Below are positions 38,160-50,225 of a stretch of DNA of 64,000 nt, piece by piece. The translations under genes and the position numbers were made by a program. The DNA is taken from contig NC_072469.1 of assembly GCF_027596085.1 (NCBI RefSeq), forward strand, positions 12,979,914-13,043,913, in the 5' to 3' direction. The stretch comes from Anoplopoma fimbria. Its lineage: Eukaryota; Chordata; Actinopteri; Perciformes; Anoplopomatidae. The notes under the pieces were generated by a model. The model saw nothing but the letters and a program-made list of their open reading frames with translations, did no database searches and was not told the origin of the DNA. How positions within the stretch are numbered: position 1 is the stretch's first letter; each line of letters begins with the position of its first letter.

Positions 38160-39395
38160 CTGGCAAGAGGGAGGAGAAGAAGAGAGGGAGTCGTGGAAGA
38201 ACAGGGAGGGGAAGGGGAGGAGGGGGAGGAAAGAGAGGACAAGTGTGGGGGAAGAAGAAGTATAGGGAGAGAAATGAGAAAGAAGTAAAAATGGATTGAG
38301 TAAACAAAGGAGGGAAAAAAAGGAAGGAGAAGATGGAGTAGGAGGTGCATAATAGGTTGAGGTGGAGGTGGAATAATTTAGATCGGGTGAGGTGGAGGTG
38401 GACAATAGGGAGGGAGGACACAAGAAGAGAAAAGGTGTTGATGTCAGACGTTAATACATTTTAGCATATAAAAGTACCAGACCCACACAAACTGTCCATG
38501 ACTGGATATCATAACTTTAGCATTCAAAAGTATTAATCATAACATAACGTAAAAAAAAAGTTAAGCAAAGAAAATAGAAACATATTATATACAGGCAACA
38601 GGTTTATAGACATATAAACCTGTTGCCTGTATATAATATGTTTCCTTTATCTCTAGTTTTGTTGTATATCTATATTACTTGTATTTGTCAACATACCAAT
38701 ACAATGAATTGTTATTCTGATAAAATGAAAAGATTATTCATTATTTTGATCTTGACCCTTGAGAATAGCTATGTCCCAGAGTTGTGATTGAGTTATTGTT
38801 TTGCAAGTTGCATTTTAAAGTCTCAAATCTTTGCTATGAAGTATGTATTAGGTCTTTAACTCTGTGTTTGAAGTAAAAAAACAAGTTTTTATTTTGTCTG
38901 GCGTGCACTGACAAATGCTCCTTTACTTTCTGCTCCTTGATATATATCAGGACCTTCAGAGTCAAGTTAATCAAGTCTGGAGTCCAAGTGAAGACACCAG
39001 TCTGTGTACCTGGGTCAAAGTCCAGTTGCGAGTCTCTATTTTGAGTAAGTCCAGTGCAAAGGCCCTAGACTCCTAACTCTGGTCTGACTTGAGTCTGAGT
39101 GAACCATCTATTGATTACTATATATTAGTTTAGATAGCATTGTTTAAGTTCTCTGTAATAAAACGCAATAATTCACAATGACTGGAAATAAAACTGGATA
39201 TTATTAACCAATAAATCTGACTACTAATACACTCCTTCTTTGTTTATAATAAAACAATTAAAAAGGCATGTTAAGACATCATAGCCACCCAAAAACTATT
39301 TCTGCACTATAATGGAACCAATACCTTTTTTGATACATTCATAATTAATTTCACTTGTTAGTGTCTCTTTGGACTCATGAACTTGACCTTGGTAC
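38160..39395. other. map4 intron with purine tract and palindrome
   Basis: About 1.2 kb. It contains an approximately 250-bp purine-rich strand next to the exon and a perfect palindrome at 38577-38644. The remainder is AT-rich with nothing recognised. Confidence 0.7.
38577..38644. repeat. Perfect 32-bp inverted repeat, 4-nt loop
   Basis: Two 32-bp arms that are exact reverse complements, separated by GACA. The left arm starts GAAACATATTATATACAGGC and ends AACAGGTTTATA. It would form a near-perfect hairpin in the map4 pre-mRNA or a cruciform in DNA. No mismatch is seen in the arms. Confidence 0.95.
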
Positions 39396-39509
39396 CTGAT
39401 AGGAAGTCTGTAGCCAAGGCCTGCTGCTGGTCGGTCGAGCGTGGCCGCACCTCTCCCTGTGGCTCCGGGCGCAACGCTGACGCCGGCCCCCCAGTGGTCA
39501 GTTTACAAC
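39396..39509 (-). CDS. map4: map4 exon (38 codons, phase 1-1)
   Basis: 114-nt exon with acceptor TTGTCGTTGCAG|GT and donor CTATCAG|GTACCA. It is phase 1 at both ends. After the preceding ...VQKP the first split codon gives Gly, then CKLTTGGPASALRPEPQ, GEVRPRSTDQQQALATDFLS. It is markedly more GC-rich than the flanking introns, as expected for coding sequence. No domain is recognised. It is placed in map4 by strand, order and exact phase match on both sides. Confidence 0.82.
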
Positions 39510-40562
39510 CTGCAACGACAACACGGATTATCAGAACAATCAGTCATCGCCTTCCTCTCTGATGAGGCTTTCACTGTACAACTGTGATTGTACTGACACC
39601 GGGCTACTGGAATCCCGCTCTGCTGAACACAAATCCGTGCCTGCTCAAAAAATGACTCACACGTGGGCATTTACAAAAGACAAACAGTTTAATCTCACCT
39701 GACCAATTTCCTCCTAAAATCCAGATATCCCAGTCCTACACAACTCAACATTCGGTGGTGTTTTTCTATGTGCTGCTCAGTGCCTCTGTCTGTCTCCTCT
39801 GCAGCCTCAGCTGGATCTGAGCTACTAACACTGAACCCCCAGTCACACACACACACACAAACGCCACACAAGGAGACACACGCACACAAACAAGAATGCG
39901 ATCACACAGTCGGGGAGTCTGGGTTATGGTGTGACGTTTCCCTGTCTGTCTGGTTCAGGCCCCGCCAGCTTGCACCTCCTCGCACTCCTCGACCTCAGCC
40001 CTACTCACTCTCTCTCTCTCTCTCCACTCCGAAGTAGTCACCCTTCAACTCTTGTCTGCAACTGGGGGGGGGGGGTTCTTGGCCGGACCGCAGATTTGAC
40101 GCGGCAGTTTGTGAGTGGAAGGTAAAAAATTTGAAGGAGGGAAAGAGGAGGAAATGCAGGAGAGAGGGTTTACACTCTCTAAAAGACAAGAGATGGAACA
40201 AAGAAATAATGGAGGGTCAGAAGGAAGGAAAAATGGATAGTAACAGGGAGGGAAAGAGGGGAGGGGAAGAGAGAAAGAGGGAGGCACCAATGGCAACCCT
40301 CTCCCAGCAGCGCTCACAGAGGGTGACAGTGAGGCAAGCAGACAGGACGCCACCCGAAGTCACCAAGGCTTCCACATATCAGACACACATGGGGGGCCGT
40401 GGTGGGGTGTGTCTGTCTGTCTCGACGGGAACGAAGGGAACACTCCGTCGGCAGGGTCACCGATTGATTCAAAAACACACCAGCGTCCTTATGGTCTCAC
40501 ATTTGTCTTTGTCTCACTCTGTCTCTCTGTGCCCTGGAAAAACACATTTGGGGAAATAACAG

Positions 40563-40630
40563 GAGATAAGATAATCCTTTATTAGTCCCGCAGCGGGGAA
40601 ATTTGCAAGGAGACGTGCAAGGTCACGGTG
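40563..40630 (+). repeat. Fish interspersed repeat fragment ('GATAATCCTTTATTAGTCCC')
   Basis: Holds AGATAAGATAATCCTTTATT, AGTCCCGCAGCGGGGAAATT and TGCA, a motif I recognise from many fish loci. Only a short fragment is evident; class unknown. Confidence 0.5.
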
Positions 40631-41119
40631 GACTTCGAATGGGGTAAGAACTGAAGCAAGAACGTTGCAGGCTCCGCCGCTGTCCAAGGTGCTGAAACCA
40701 TACTGAGCAGCTTTGAAAGGTCATACAAGGGCACTAGTAGAAAAAACCTCTCATGTCTCTAACTGTTTGCATTTTCTCCCGTTACCTAACCAATCTGTTT
40801 GACTCGGGTAGATCACAGTCGTATCTACAAGTGAGGCCATAGGGTGTTTTAGAAATGGGGGGGGTGGTGACGACAAGTAAGCCATCACTCAAAGAAAACA
40901 TCTCTCAGGCAAAATTACCAGACAGATGCTTACTATGGTGGTACACTGTAAACCGATTTTAATAGGCTTGTACAGTACTTTAGTAGGTTTAATTATTCAT
41001 ATTTCTTCATCGGAATAATAACATTGTACTCTCCAGGTCAATCTCTGAGATCTAGGATCATGGTAACATTGCTACACTCCAACAGAGCCAGACAGACAGG
41101 CAGTGAGACAGTAACACAG

Positions 41120-41580
41120 GTTTTAAAGTGGACATGTCATGCTCCTTTCCAAGTTGATACTTGCATTTTGGGGTTTTTACAAGAACATGTTTATATGCTT
41201 TATGGTCCCATAAACACATTATCTTTCTTATACTCTCCGTCTGAATATACCTGTATGCACCGTCTTTCTTAAATGCTCCGTTTTGGCACCTGTCTCTTTA
41301 AGGGCAACTGTCTCGAAAGAACCCAGTCTGCTTTGATTGACTTGTGAGAAAAATGCGGTGCCTCTTTGCAAAGGTTGTCATGGGTGGAGATACTCAGAGG
41401 AGGGGGCAGTATATTCTAATGAGCCTGCATGTGACATAGGAAGGAGGGAGCCAAATCTGATTGGCTCATTGAATTACATGTTCCTGGATCTAGACAGCCA
41501 GCAAAAACTGACTGTCTTGTCTTATCTCACCGATTATTGGTTGGCAGGAACTTTAGATACTCAAATGTATGTGCTCAAGC
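41120..41580 (+). repeat. Fish interspersed repeat
   Basis: Contains GTGGACATGTCATGCTCCTT, then CTCCGTTTTGGCACCTGTCT with CTTTAAGGGCAACTGTCTCG and CCCAGTCTGCTTTGATTG. These ordered blocks are typical of an abundant fish repeat. Borders are approximate and the class is not assigned. Confidence 0.5.
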
Positions 41581-42734
41581 CCTGAAAAAAAAGCCCACTT
41601 TAAATGGTCTCTTAGGTTTAAGTTTTTTCGAAGGGAAACAAAGATCAATGGAGAAAATCATTACCCAGACTGTTCATTGTAGAAATCCATCACAGTTACC
41701 GCCCCACTTCCTGACTCAACTTTGACCTTGGAGTTGTGTTCACACAGATTTCTTGGTTGTCATGGATACCTGTTGCACATGAGGAGTGGATAATATGCAT
41801 GCATGCGGTTTCAAAGACACCACAAGGTGTTTAAAGTGACTTGAGTCTTTTGAAAAGAAAAGAAAAATACGTTATCTGTGCAGTCTACCAGTTGTAGCTG
41901 GAACCTTAAATATGTATGAAACTCCAAAACTGTGTTAGGTAGGTGGGGTGGTGTTGTAGGAAGTTTGACTTAAGGCAAGCCTCTGTCTCTTGCCCCGTTG
42001 GACTTTGCTGTGGCAATATTGCTACTTTTTCGCCATCTCAGCAATGACTTTGGAGTGTACAGTATTATTATAACTTATGGAAACTAGCTCTACAAAAGTA
42101 AGACCGACATTGTCAGAAACCAGAATGATCCTTTAAGTTTAAAAATGTTATCTTTCTCTCATGTTTACTGGAGCTTGCCGTTACCATCTGATCAGGCCGG
42201 ATATAAAAAACCTGGTACATTTTGTGTCTGTCTGCAGTGAAACAATGGTAACTGGGACATTTGGCTCAGTAAATGCTATTGTACCTAAGGCCTTCTTCTA
42301 GCTCAGACACATTTTAGGGGGTTGAGTTCAGTCCACAAGGGGAAATTTCATGCTGAGTTACTCTCTACACACTGCGCCATTGGAGAACTGCTCAGCTTGA
42401 AAAAGCAAGGAAGACCAACTGTGAGGCACGAAATGTGTTTGTGTGTGTGATTTTTGGACCACGTCCTGTGAATTGTTCCTGGTAGGTGAGTCAAAGCCCA
42501 ACAGGAGGCTGATTACAGCGTCACCACTCGTCAGGACTACTTAACCTCTAACACCTGTCTCCTTCCAGACCAGAAAAGATTGTCACTACTGGAATTCTGT
42601 TACAGTTTAATGTTGGACCTGTAAGATACAGTTCATATACAGTACAGCAACATCTAACTGTAAAACACTGAATCTCTGTCCGTTTGTAATAATAATAAAA
42701 TAAAATGTATTTATTATATGTCTGTGTGTTTTTC

Positions 42735-42840
42735 TCATATCTCCAGAACCCTTCATCTGATCTCCTTCACATTTGGTGGGTGTATTTATGGGAACCCTGT
42801 GGAGTGCTTTGTCGAATTTGGACACATTCAATATGGTGGA
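42735..42840 (+). repeat. Fish interspersed repeat fragment, second copy of the 20230 family
   Basis: Contains CTTCATCTGATCTCCTTCAC, TTTGGTGGGTGTATTTATGG and GTCGAATTTGGACACATTCA, diverged from the copy at 20230-20335. Confidence 0.45.
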
Positions 42841-42956
42841 TATACTAACGATATAACCAAACTCTTCTTCACTTCCCCACAGCATAACCAGAACCATAAG
42901 CCCCGCTCCAAACAAGACAGCATTCCAACCAGCCACGCGCAACTATCAGTGTAAGC

Positions 42957-43018
42957 CAGGGGTGTCCAAACTACGGCCCGCGGGCCAACTGCGGCCCGCA
43001 GTCCATTTTTAATTGGAC
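42957..43018 (+). mobile_element. hAT (Charlie-like) terminal fragment
   Basis: Begins CAGGGGTGTCCAAACTACGG then CCCGCGGGCCAACTGCGGCC, a typical hAT-Charlie end. The element breaks off at about 43018, where a second repeat begins, and I found no matching right end or 8-bp duplication nearby. It is a partial or interrupted copy. Confidence 0.6.
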
Positions 43019-43022
43019 AGTT

Positions 43023-43145
43023 CATATACTTCTCATTGACTTCTATACAACCAGAGGAGTTGCCCCCTGCTGCACAGTAGAGAGAATGCAAGTTTTAAGA
43101 CACTTCCGCATCGGTTTCACTCGGCAAAACTGGAGGTTTATATGA
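43023..43145 (+). repeat. 3' fragment of the 'CATAGACTG...' fish repeat, copy D
   Basis: Contains TTGACTTCTATACAACCAGA, GGAGTTGCCCCCTGCTG and GACACTTCCGCATCGGTTTC. This is the 3' portion of the family represented by copies at 4404 and 56136. It directly abuts a hAT end. Confidence 0.6.
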
Positions 43146-43692
43146 TTCAGTTCATGCAAAAACCCAAAATGCATTGGCTATGTAACAGTGTAATATTGCT
43201 GCTATCATGCCTCGGATTCCGATGGGTGAAAAGAGTTGTCACTGACAGCACAGTATAGACACTTGCCTAAACTTGATTTTGAAAAATTTCCCTATGGCCT
43301 TAGCAATAGTAACATCTACCTAACTAGCATATGTAGCAACAGTAGTCCATGGCTTCGGCTCTCTCAGTAAATTTGCATGTTGCAGGGTTTCCTATAGAGC
43401 AATATGCCATTTTCCTGTTTCATGTTACTTCAGCATTAACATGGATGTCTGTGAACAATATATTAGCTAAAACATTGCTCGTGACAGATTTATAAAGCTT
43501 TAAATGCTCTTGAGGGTCAAACTCGCTGCCCTGAAGTGACCCTGATTATAGAAGTAGGAAACCAGGTGTTGACCTTGGCCTCTGAAAGGCAGTCAGTATC
43601 ACAAGAGTGGGACCTCCACATCTACGAGTTAAATACCTTGTCGGATGTTTAGTGTGAAAACCAAATTTCTACATTATGTAAGAGCTGCTGCT

Positions 43693-43710
43693 GGGGGGGG
43701 GGGGGGGGGG
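43693..43710 (+). repeat. Poly-G run (18 G)
   Basis: Uninterrupted G18 following CTGCTGCT, in an intron. On the transcribed map4 RNA it would be poly-C. Confidence 0.95.
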
Positions 43711-44814
43711 AGTTGCTAACCTCATCATGAGGACAGAGTATGGCTAGACAGACTGGATCAGTTTGACGGATGAACTTTATAGTCGCAGAGGCATCTGAGG
43801 ACACACACACACACACAAACACACACAACTCCTCTGCTGTAGCTGCACTAATGTGGACAAACAAATGCACATGCAGCCAGCATGCAAGAACAGAGAAAAC
43901 CAAACAAACACACTCGTTATGAAAGATGGAAAGAGTGACGGAAAGACAGGCAGACACCACGGTTGGTGGACACCTGGCTGACCTGAAGGAATGAAATAGA
44001 TAAATGTAGCCCAGAATGAACACATACACACACAAACATACACATACACACGCACACACCGTCTCAACCTAATATCCTACTGGACAGGTTGTGTAAGTGG
44101 CAATGAAGTGCTGTGAGGGTCGCTCTGAAGACAGGCAGCTGATTCAGGATCAGCAGAAGAGGTGGTGTAGGGGTCAGTGGAGGAGCGATGCCAGTCAAAC
44201 TTTGTTTTGATGACATTCCCACTATCTGAAATACCACTCAAGCTGTAGTGCACATGGTATTCCTGTGGCATTTTCCCCAGCGAAGATATGCATGCGCTCC
44301 ACAATGGTCGAGGTTAATAAACCAGATCAGACGTACATGCTGATTTATAAATCTGACGACCTTTTTATGCTAACATGTAGCCTATTCTTAAATACAAAAG
44401 CATCAGGGAAGATTTTCACAGTTACCAGATACTTATTGATTAGAATATTTTGCTGGTTTAATACCTTCCTCAGTCCATACCTTTGTCTATCTGAATCACG
44501 TTACCCATCTTTAGACTCCCAGGTCCTGTAAAACTTCTAACTGCGTAATAGTGAACTCAAACTGGACTCCAGCCGTTGACTTTCATGATTAAGCTCTGAC
44601 TCAGCTAAAGCACATCCTTACGTCTCCTGTCTTACTCCATTCTTATGTTCTCTCACATGGCTGATAGCCTGTGGGCTAGTCGCTGTACTCCATATGACCT
44701 GACTTCAGCCGGCTCTTCTGGCCCACACCCCTCTCTCTGAGATGTAATAGATGAACCACGCTGGCTGGGTCAGGGTCTCTACAGGCCCAGGAGCATAAAG
44801 TAGAAATACTGCCT

Positions 44815-45235
44815 CATGGTGGTGCGCCTCCACCAACCATTTGAGTTTCAGTTTACAACCATGTCTTACCAAAGTGTCATCACCTCAACATTTTATACTA
44901 TTTGACATTTGGGTGAAAGTGTTATGCAAGCCTGTTGTCTCTTTTTAATGTGATTTTTAATTAAGGTTTTGTTGTTATTTTCAACTTTTAGCTGTTTCGT
45001 TTTTTAATGAAGCAGCAAAAAGTTGAAAATTGTTTAAATAAGCATTAGAAATTCTGAGGCTAAAAACATGTTTTTTGTGAGGTTCCAGTGACCTTGACTT
45101 TTGAACCCCAAAATTGAATCAGTTCATCCTTGAGTACGGGTAAATTCGCCCACTTAGAAGAAATTCCCTCAAGGGGTTCCTGAGCTATTGCTCTCAAAAT
45201 AATGTACCAGACGGACAAACATAATGGCTGCAACC
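44815..45235 (+). repeat. Fish interspersed repeat ('GTTCATCCTTGAGT' family), copy 2
   Basis: Contains GTGGTGCGCCTCCACCAACC, TTGTGAGGTTCCAGTGACCT, ATCAGTTCATCCTTGAGTAC and ATTCCCTCAAGGGGTTCCTG, in the same order as in the copy at 26890-27150. It is interrupted near 44935-45060 by AT-rich DNA. Confidence 0.65.
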
Positions 45236-48142
45236 ACCGATGTCTCCAGCATGGAGTCATAACACATCAGCAGTTGAGTGGCAAACCAAAGTAACCTCCT
45301 GTGTGGACCAAACCTCATTGAACATGGCTCATTTAAGAAGTCTGTGCAGTTGTGCCAAGTGTGCAGACCTCCTCCTACTGAGAAATTATATTGGCTCCCT
45401 AATCAAGTGGGCGTTGTCTGGGAATAAAGCCACAGCCCCATTTGGATCTATGAGAAGCCAACGCTGAAGTCCTTTGGTGTTTACACAACAATTATCCAAC
45501 AAAAAATTTAAATCAACTTTGATAATCAGAACAGCTTACTGCCATGTAAGCTTAACAGCAAACCTGGCTATTTTCCGGCGCATGGCTCCCTACAGTTCGC
45601 CTCACCAAAACTGTCTGATCTGGGATGAGCTGGGGGGGGCTGTCCTCCAGCTGACCTCAGCCCCTCCCTGCTCCTCTGCCTCAGCCTCAGCTCCTTGAGC
45701 TGGGATGGGAACTGGGAACGAGCTGGCTCAGGGCTGCTGCAGAGCCACGGGCGCACGATGACGGTTCACCGACAGGACAGAGCGCTGTTCTCTGGTGAGG
45801 ACAAGCTTCCAGAGTGTCCTGTTGATTCAGCCACAACAGGACATTAATCATATACTTTGAATAAGACAGCAGTCCCCTTACTGGCCACCTATACCTACAG
45901 CTGTATTTAGAATAAAATCCATTGTTTTTAAGACCTGAGTCTGGTCTAATGTATGTCTAGTGACAGCCGTATAGCCACCGTTTGAAGAGTGTAGGGGTTT
46001 TTTCTCTTGTTTTCTGGCATTGCTAGAGCACTCAATGAGCATTCAGCCTCAGTGATATAAAGAGACTTACTGCAGTGGGTCTGTACAAAGGGATCTGATC
46101 TCTTAATTTAGAAGATCAAAGCTTGGCCTAGTTTTACTTAATCCAGCAACACTAAACTTTTGCAACTTTTTTTTATAAATCATTAACCCTGCTGCAGCTG
46201 CTCGAACACATATGGACTCGACACAGACGGACGATCCACCCACATAAAAAACAGACCAGTACCCACATCATTCTCTTTGGGTATTGCCTGAATAGGGAGA
46301 ACTCTGGTGCTGTGGTGTAAAAAGAGAACTGATGTGGACAATGCACAAGGCGGAGGATCTCATAATGACAAAAGTAAAGCAGATCTATCCGTTAGCCTGG
46401 TTCCAAAACTGAACCGGGCTTCTCAACTGAACGGGAAAAATTATTTCACTTTATATTAATTCGAGTCAATCATTCTTAAAAGAACAAAAATTGTCTTTGA
46501 GGCTACAATATTCATCAATATTTAGTGCAAGAACAGCGCTTGTTTTTTTTGTGCCCCATTTGGTTGCACTCATGCACCCCCTTGCGTTATTACCAAAAAA
46601 TCTGAGACATGGATCTATATATTTAAGGCTGGCATATCTAACCCAATGCATCATGGGAGACACTCTAGCCACATTGTAGGGTACAGAAAATGAAGGGATG
46701 GATGGATAGGGTGGGGCTTTATCAAACTAGCCCTCGTGTTGTTTTGCGATACGTGTATTAAATAGGCATTACTGTAACAGCAGAGCTGATTTCAAAATAA
46801 AAGTGAATCTCTCGCAGAATGTGATTTTCACATTTAGTTATTCATAACTTAGTCAGTCTGTGAATAATGAATGAAAAATAAATAAATTACAAAATTAATA
46901 AATATTAAATAATAAATACAATAAATAATACTTAGAAAAAAATACCACCTGCAAGCTGTGTTTCAGTAAAAAAAAAAGGTAATTGTGGGAATAATTAAAT
47001 TAATAAGAATACATTTCAGTGTTTGCAAAAAATGATCACGCTGGTATGATCATGGTTTAATCAAACAGTTATGCTGTTTTGGAAATTATGACAATTTTAA
47101 ATATATTGTATAATGCAGCACAGCCTTAAAATATAAATACTATTTGTAACCCATATCACCAGGTCCTAGCTTAGAGCCAGATCGACACTACCTTTAGACC
47201 CAAAACCAATATTTGTATGATGTTTTTTCCTTTTTTCCAACTGAAGCTTTTCCACTATAATTACAGATGTGTCCTTTAACTTGAAGTGCTGTTTAAAACG
47301 GAGGAGGAGGAGACCAGTCAAGAGGCTGACGCAGTGACAGTACACATTCAGTGTGAGGGTGATGTGCATTGACAGGCGGTGGAGAAGAAAGGTGCAGTGG
47401 ATGTGACAACGTCTCCGTAGCGTGTGTGTGCGCACGCGCATGTGTGTGTGTGTTCATGTTTCCGGTAGAGGCGGGTGGTTGATAGGCCCTGCAGATATTG
47501 ATAACAAACCCACACATGCAGCTGACGGTGAACCCCTCCTTCTCCCTCCATCTCTTTCTTTGAATCCAAGCCTTTTATGTCATTGTACTCCACACCTCCT
47601 TTTCCTAGCCTCAAAACAACCCCCACTTGTCTGTCTGAAAAAAAGAGGAAAACAAAAGCGAGGCAATCCCTCTGTGGCTACTTTAATCCCACCCTAACTT
47701 TCACTTGACCTTCTTCACTTCGACGTTCGTTCGGTTTTTCGTTCGGCAGGATTAAGGAGTTGAGCTACGGAGAAGGATTTTCTGACTTCCCTCCTCTATA
47801 GTTTTTGTTTTCGCTCATATTTGCATTTCCAGACGTCATGCTTTCTAGCATCCCTCACTGTCACAGATCACAATTCACTCTACTGAGCCAAGCATGGGGA
47901 GGGAGCTATTGAGTTCCCCACCAGCAGGGATTGTGCAGTCAGTACAAGTCAAATCAACAGATGAAGTTAACAAGTGCACACTTCAAAGTGCGGTAGAGAG
48001 TGTGGGGATCGCTAGTCGCCCATGTTGATGCTTCCCATCTAGAGCTTTCCATGTTTAACAGCTCAAAGGCGAGCCTGAGGCCTTGATATCCACACACTGT
48101 ATTCTGACATGAGAGCAAAGAGGGAGGTGTTCACTCAGTTAA

Positions 48143-48148
48143 ACACGC

Positions 48149-48235
<87 letters not shown>
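48143..48235. repeat. (AC)n microsatellite, ~93 bp
   Basis: AC repeat with two early CG interruptions, in a map4 intron. Confidence 0.97.
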
Positions 48236-48237
<2 letters not shown>

Positions 48238-50084
48238 GCACATGAAGATGCACAATGACATACACATTCACAGTCACACACCTTCACATATTAGAAAAGC
48301 TCACACGGATGAAGCGCTTTCTGTCATCAGTGAGGGAGGAATTAGTTTTTTTTTCCTTTACGGCTCGGGGATTAAAGTTGCATCGAGAATATATAAAAAG
48401 GAGATTTATCCAGCTTTTTTCTACCAAATCACTTCGTGAGTGAAACAGGATGACAGCGCCAGTTTATCAAATTATAGAAAGATGGCAGTGTGCTCAGCTA
48501 AAAGTCGTGAGTTATGGATTTTCAGTCAAATAAACATGGTGAATGACATGGTGAAAAGTATGCTAGGGTCATGTTTGACTTTTCAAAGGCTGACACATGA
48601 GTGGAAGTTTTCAGATGTCTTGGTCCTCATTCTAACATACACATATTGAAAAATGAGGTTTATGTTATTATCACGTGTCTCGCAGATGAAATGATCAATG
48701 GCCAAAATGTTTGTTTGGAGAAAATGCCCAGCTCTCTGTTCTGTGTGAGCACTGAAGAAAAAAAAGCTGGCTCTGTAAATTGGAGCAAGCCACTAGGGCT
48801 GGACAGGATATCTTTTATTTTTATTTTTTACATTTAAAGCTTCTATCAGTTTTACAAATATGTTTTGAATGGTTTTTTTTTGACTGCAGGTTTCTAAAAA
48901 TCTAAATGCCAACAAATATAGATTATTCAGAATATTTAGTTAGATAAAAAAACATCTTGTGAACTTTGGAAATGATTACATTAAAACTGCTAGAGTGGAA
49001 CTACAGATGAGTATACAGCCTCAACACTCACAATATAACAGACAAAGGTCATAGGTCTTAAGTTTGGTTTTTATCCTGAGCAGTTAAGCTGGAGTAAATG
49101 TAAAAAAAAAAAAAGATCCAGAAAGCGGAGTCAAAGTGAAAGGTGTCTGCTGGTGGCTGCTTTAGGAGTTGACAACTAAAAACACTAGCTGGTGGCAGTG
49201 CTTAATCAGAAATCCACAGTGCCTGGAGAACATTAGTCAACGCCTAGCTGTAAGTCATTACAGTTTAGGGGGGGAATGAAATTAGAACCAAAAGTTATAT
49301 TTACAACTATGGAAAGCAAGCAGGTTAAGAAACTGTGATGGGTTCCTCCGTTTCAGCACTCTGGACAGCGTCGCACCTATGCACGCACCCCTTAATTTAA
49401 CAATACTCATTTCACCATTTCGCAGAACACCTTCATACAGTAGATAAATAATATATGAAGGGTGCTGCAGGCATGAGGAGTTCAAGGTCCTCAGATGATG
49501 CATGTCGCCACTGTGTGTGGGGAGAAGAACATCATGTACTGTAGTATGTGAGGGTCTATGCAAGATGTACACCACATCCTCAGTCTCCATCTCATTCTCT
49601 TCCTCTTTGAGTCTTCCCTCACCCTTGTTAAGGGTAATGTAGGGGGAACAGCTCGGGACAACTCCCTCCGCCGGAAAAAGCACATCTGCTTGCACAAAGG
49701 AAACGTACATCTCTCTTTCTTTTTCTCCAGACATCGGCCACACCACTCGTCTCTGAGTCTAAGCAAGCCAGGCTGCCCCATATAGAGCTTGCTCACGCAC
49801 ACACGACCATGCTGACAGAGGCGATCCTGCAGGTCAGGCTGATCTCTGGAGGTTTAGGTTAAGTGGACGGTAAATCATGAGCAATGCAGCAACCCTGGTG
49901 GAGGAACACTTGACAAGGCTGTGAGAGTGTTGAAGGGAATTTCAATAGAAGAGATATTTTCTTAACATTGTTCACATTGTTGTTTAACATTATTATTAAT
50001 TAATACATGTACGAAAGTATTAAATACACACTCATATCAATTTGACCAAAAACCTCTAAAGTGAACGACTTGGCTGTACTTTGT

Positions 50085-50225
50085 GGTAGTGCTATTTAGC
50101 AGTTGTTAGCATGCTAACTTGCTAAACTGAGGATGGTGAAGATTGAAAACTTTAAACATGCTACCAGCGTGTTAGCTTTGACATTGTGAGCATGTTAGCA
50201 TTCAGCTCAAAGTACCACTGGGCCT
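50085..50225 (+). repeat. Fish interspersed repeat ('TTAGCATGCTAAC')
   Basis: Contains TTGTTAGCATGCTAACTTGC, GTGAGCATGTTAGCATTCAG and CTCAAAGTACCACTGGGCC. These blocks are recognised as a very common fish repeat; class not assigned. Confidence 0.6.

Noticed and set aside
38014..38421. Minus-strand Leu/Phe/Pro-rich frames of about 100-135 codons
   Set aside because: Produced by the pyrimidine tract upstream of the 38073-38159 exon; only the 87-nt phase-consistent exon is supported.
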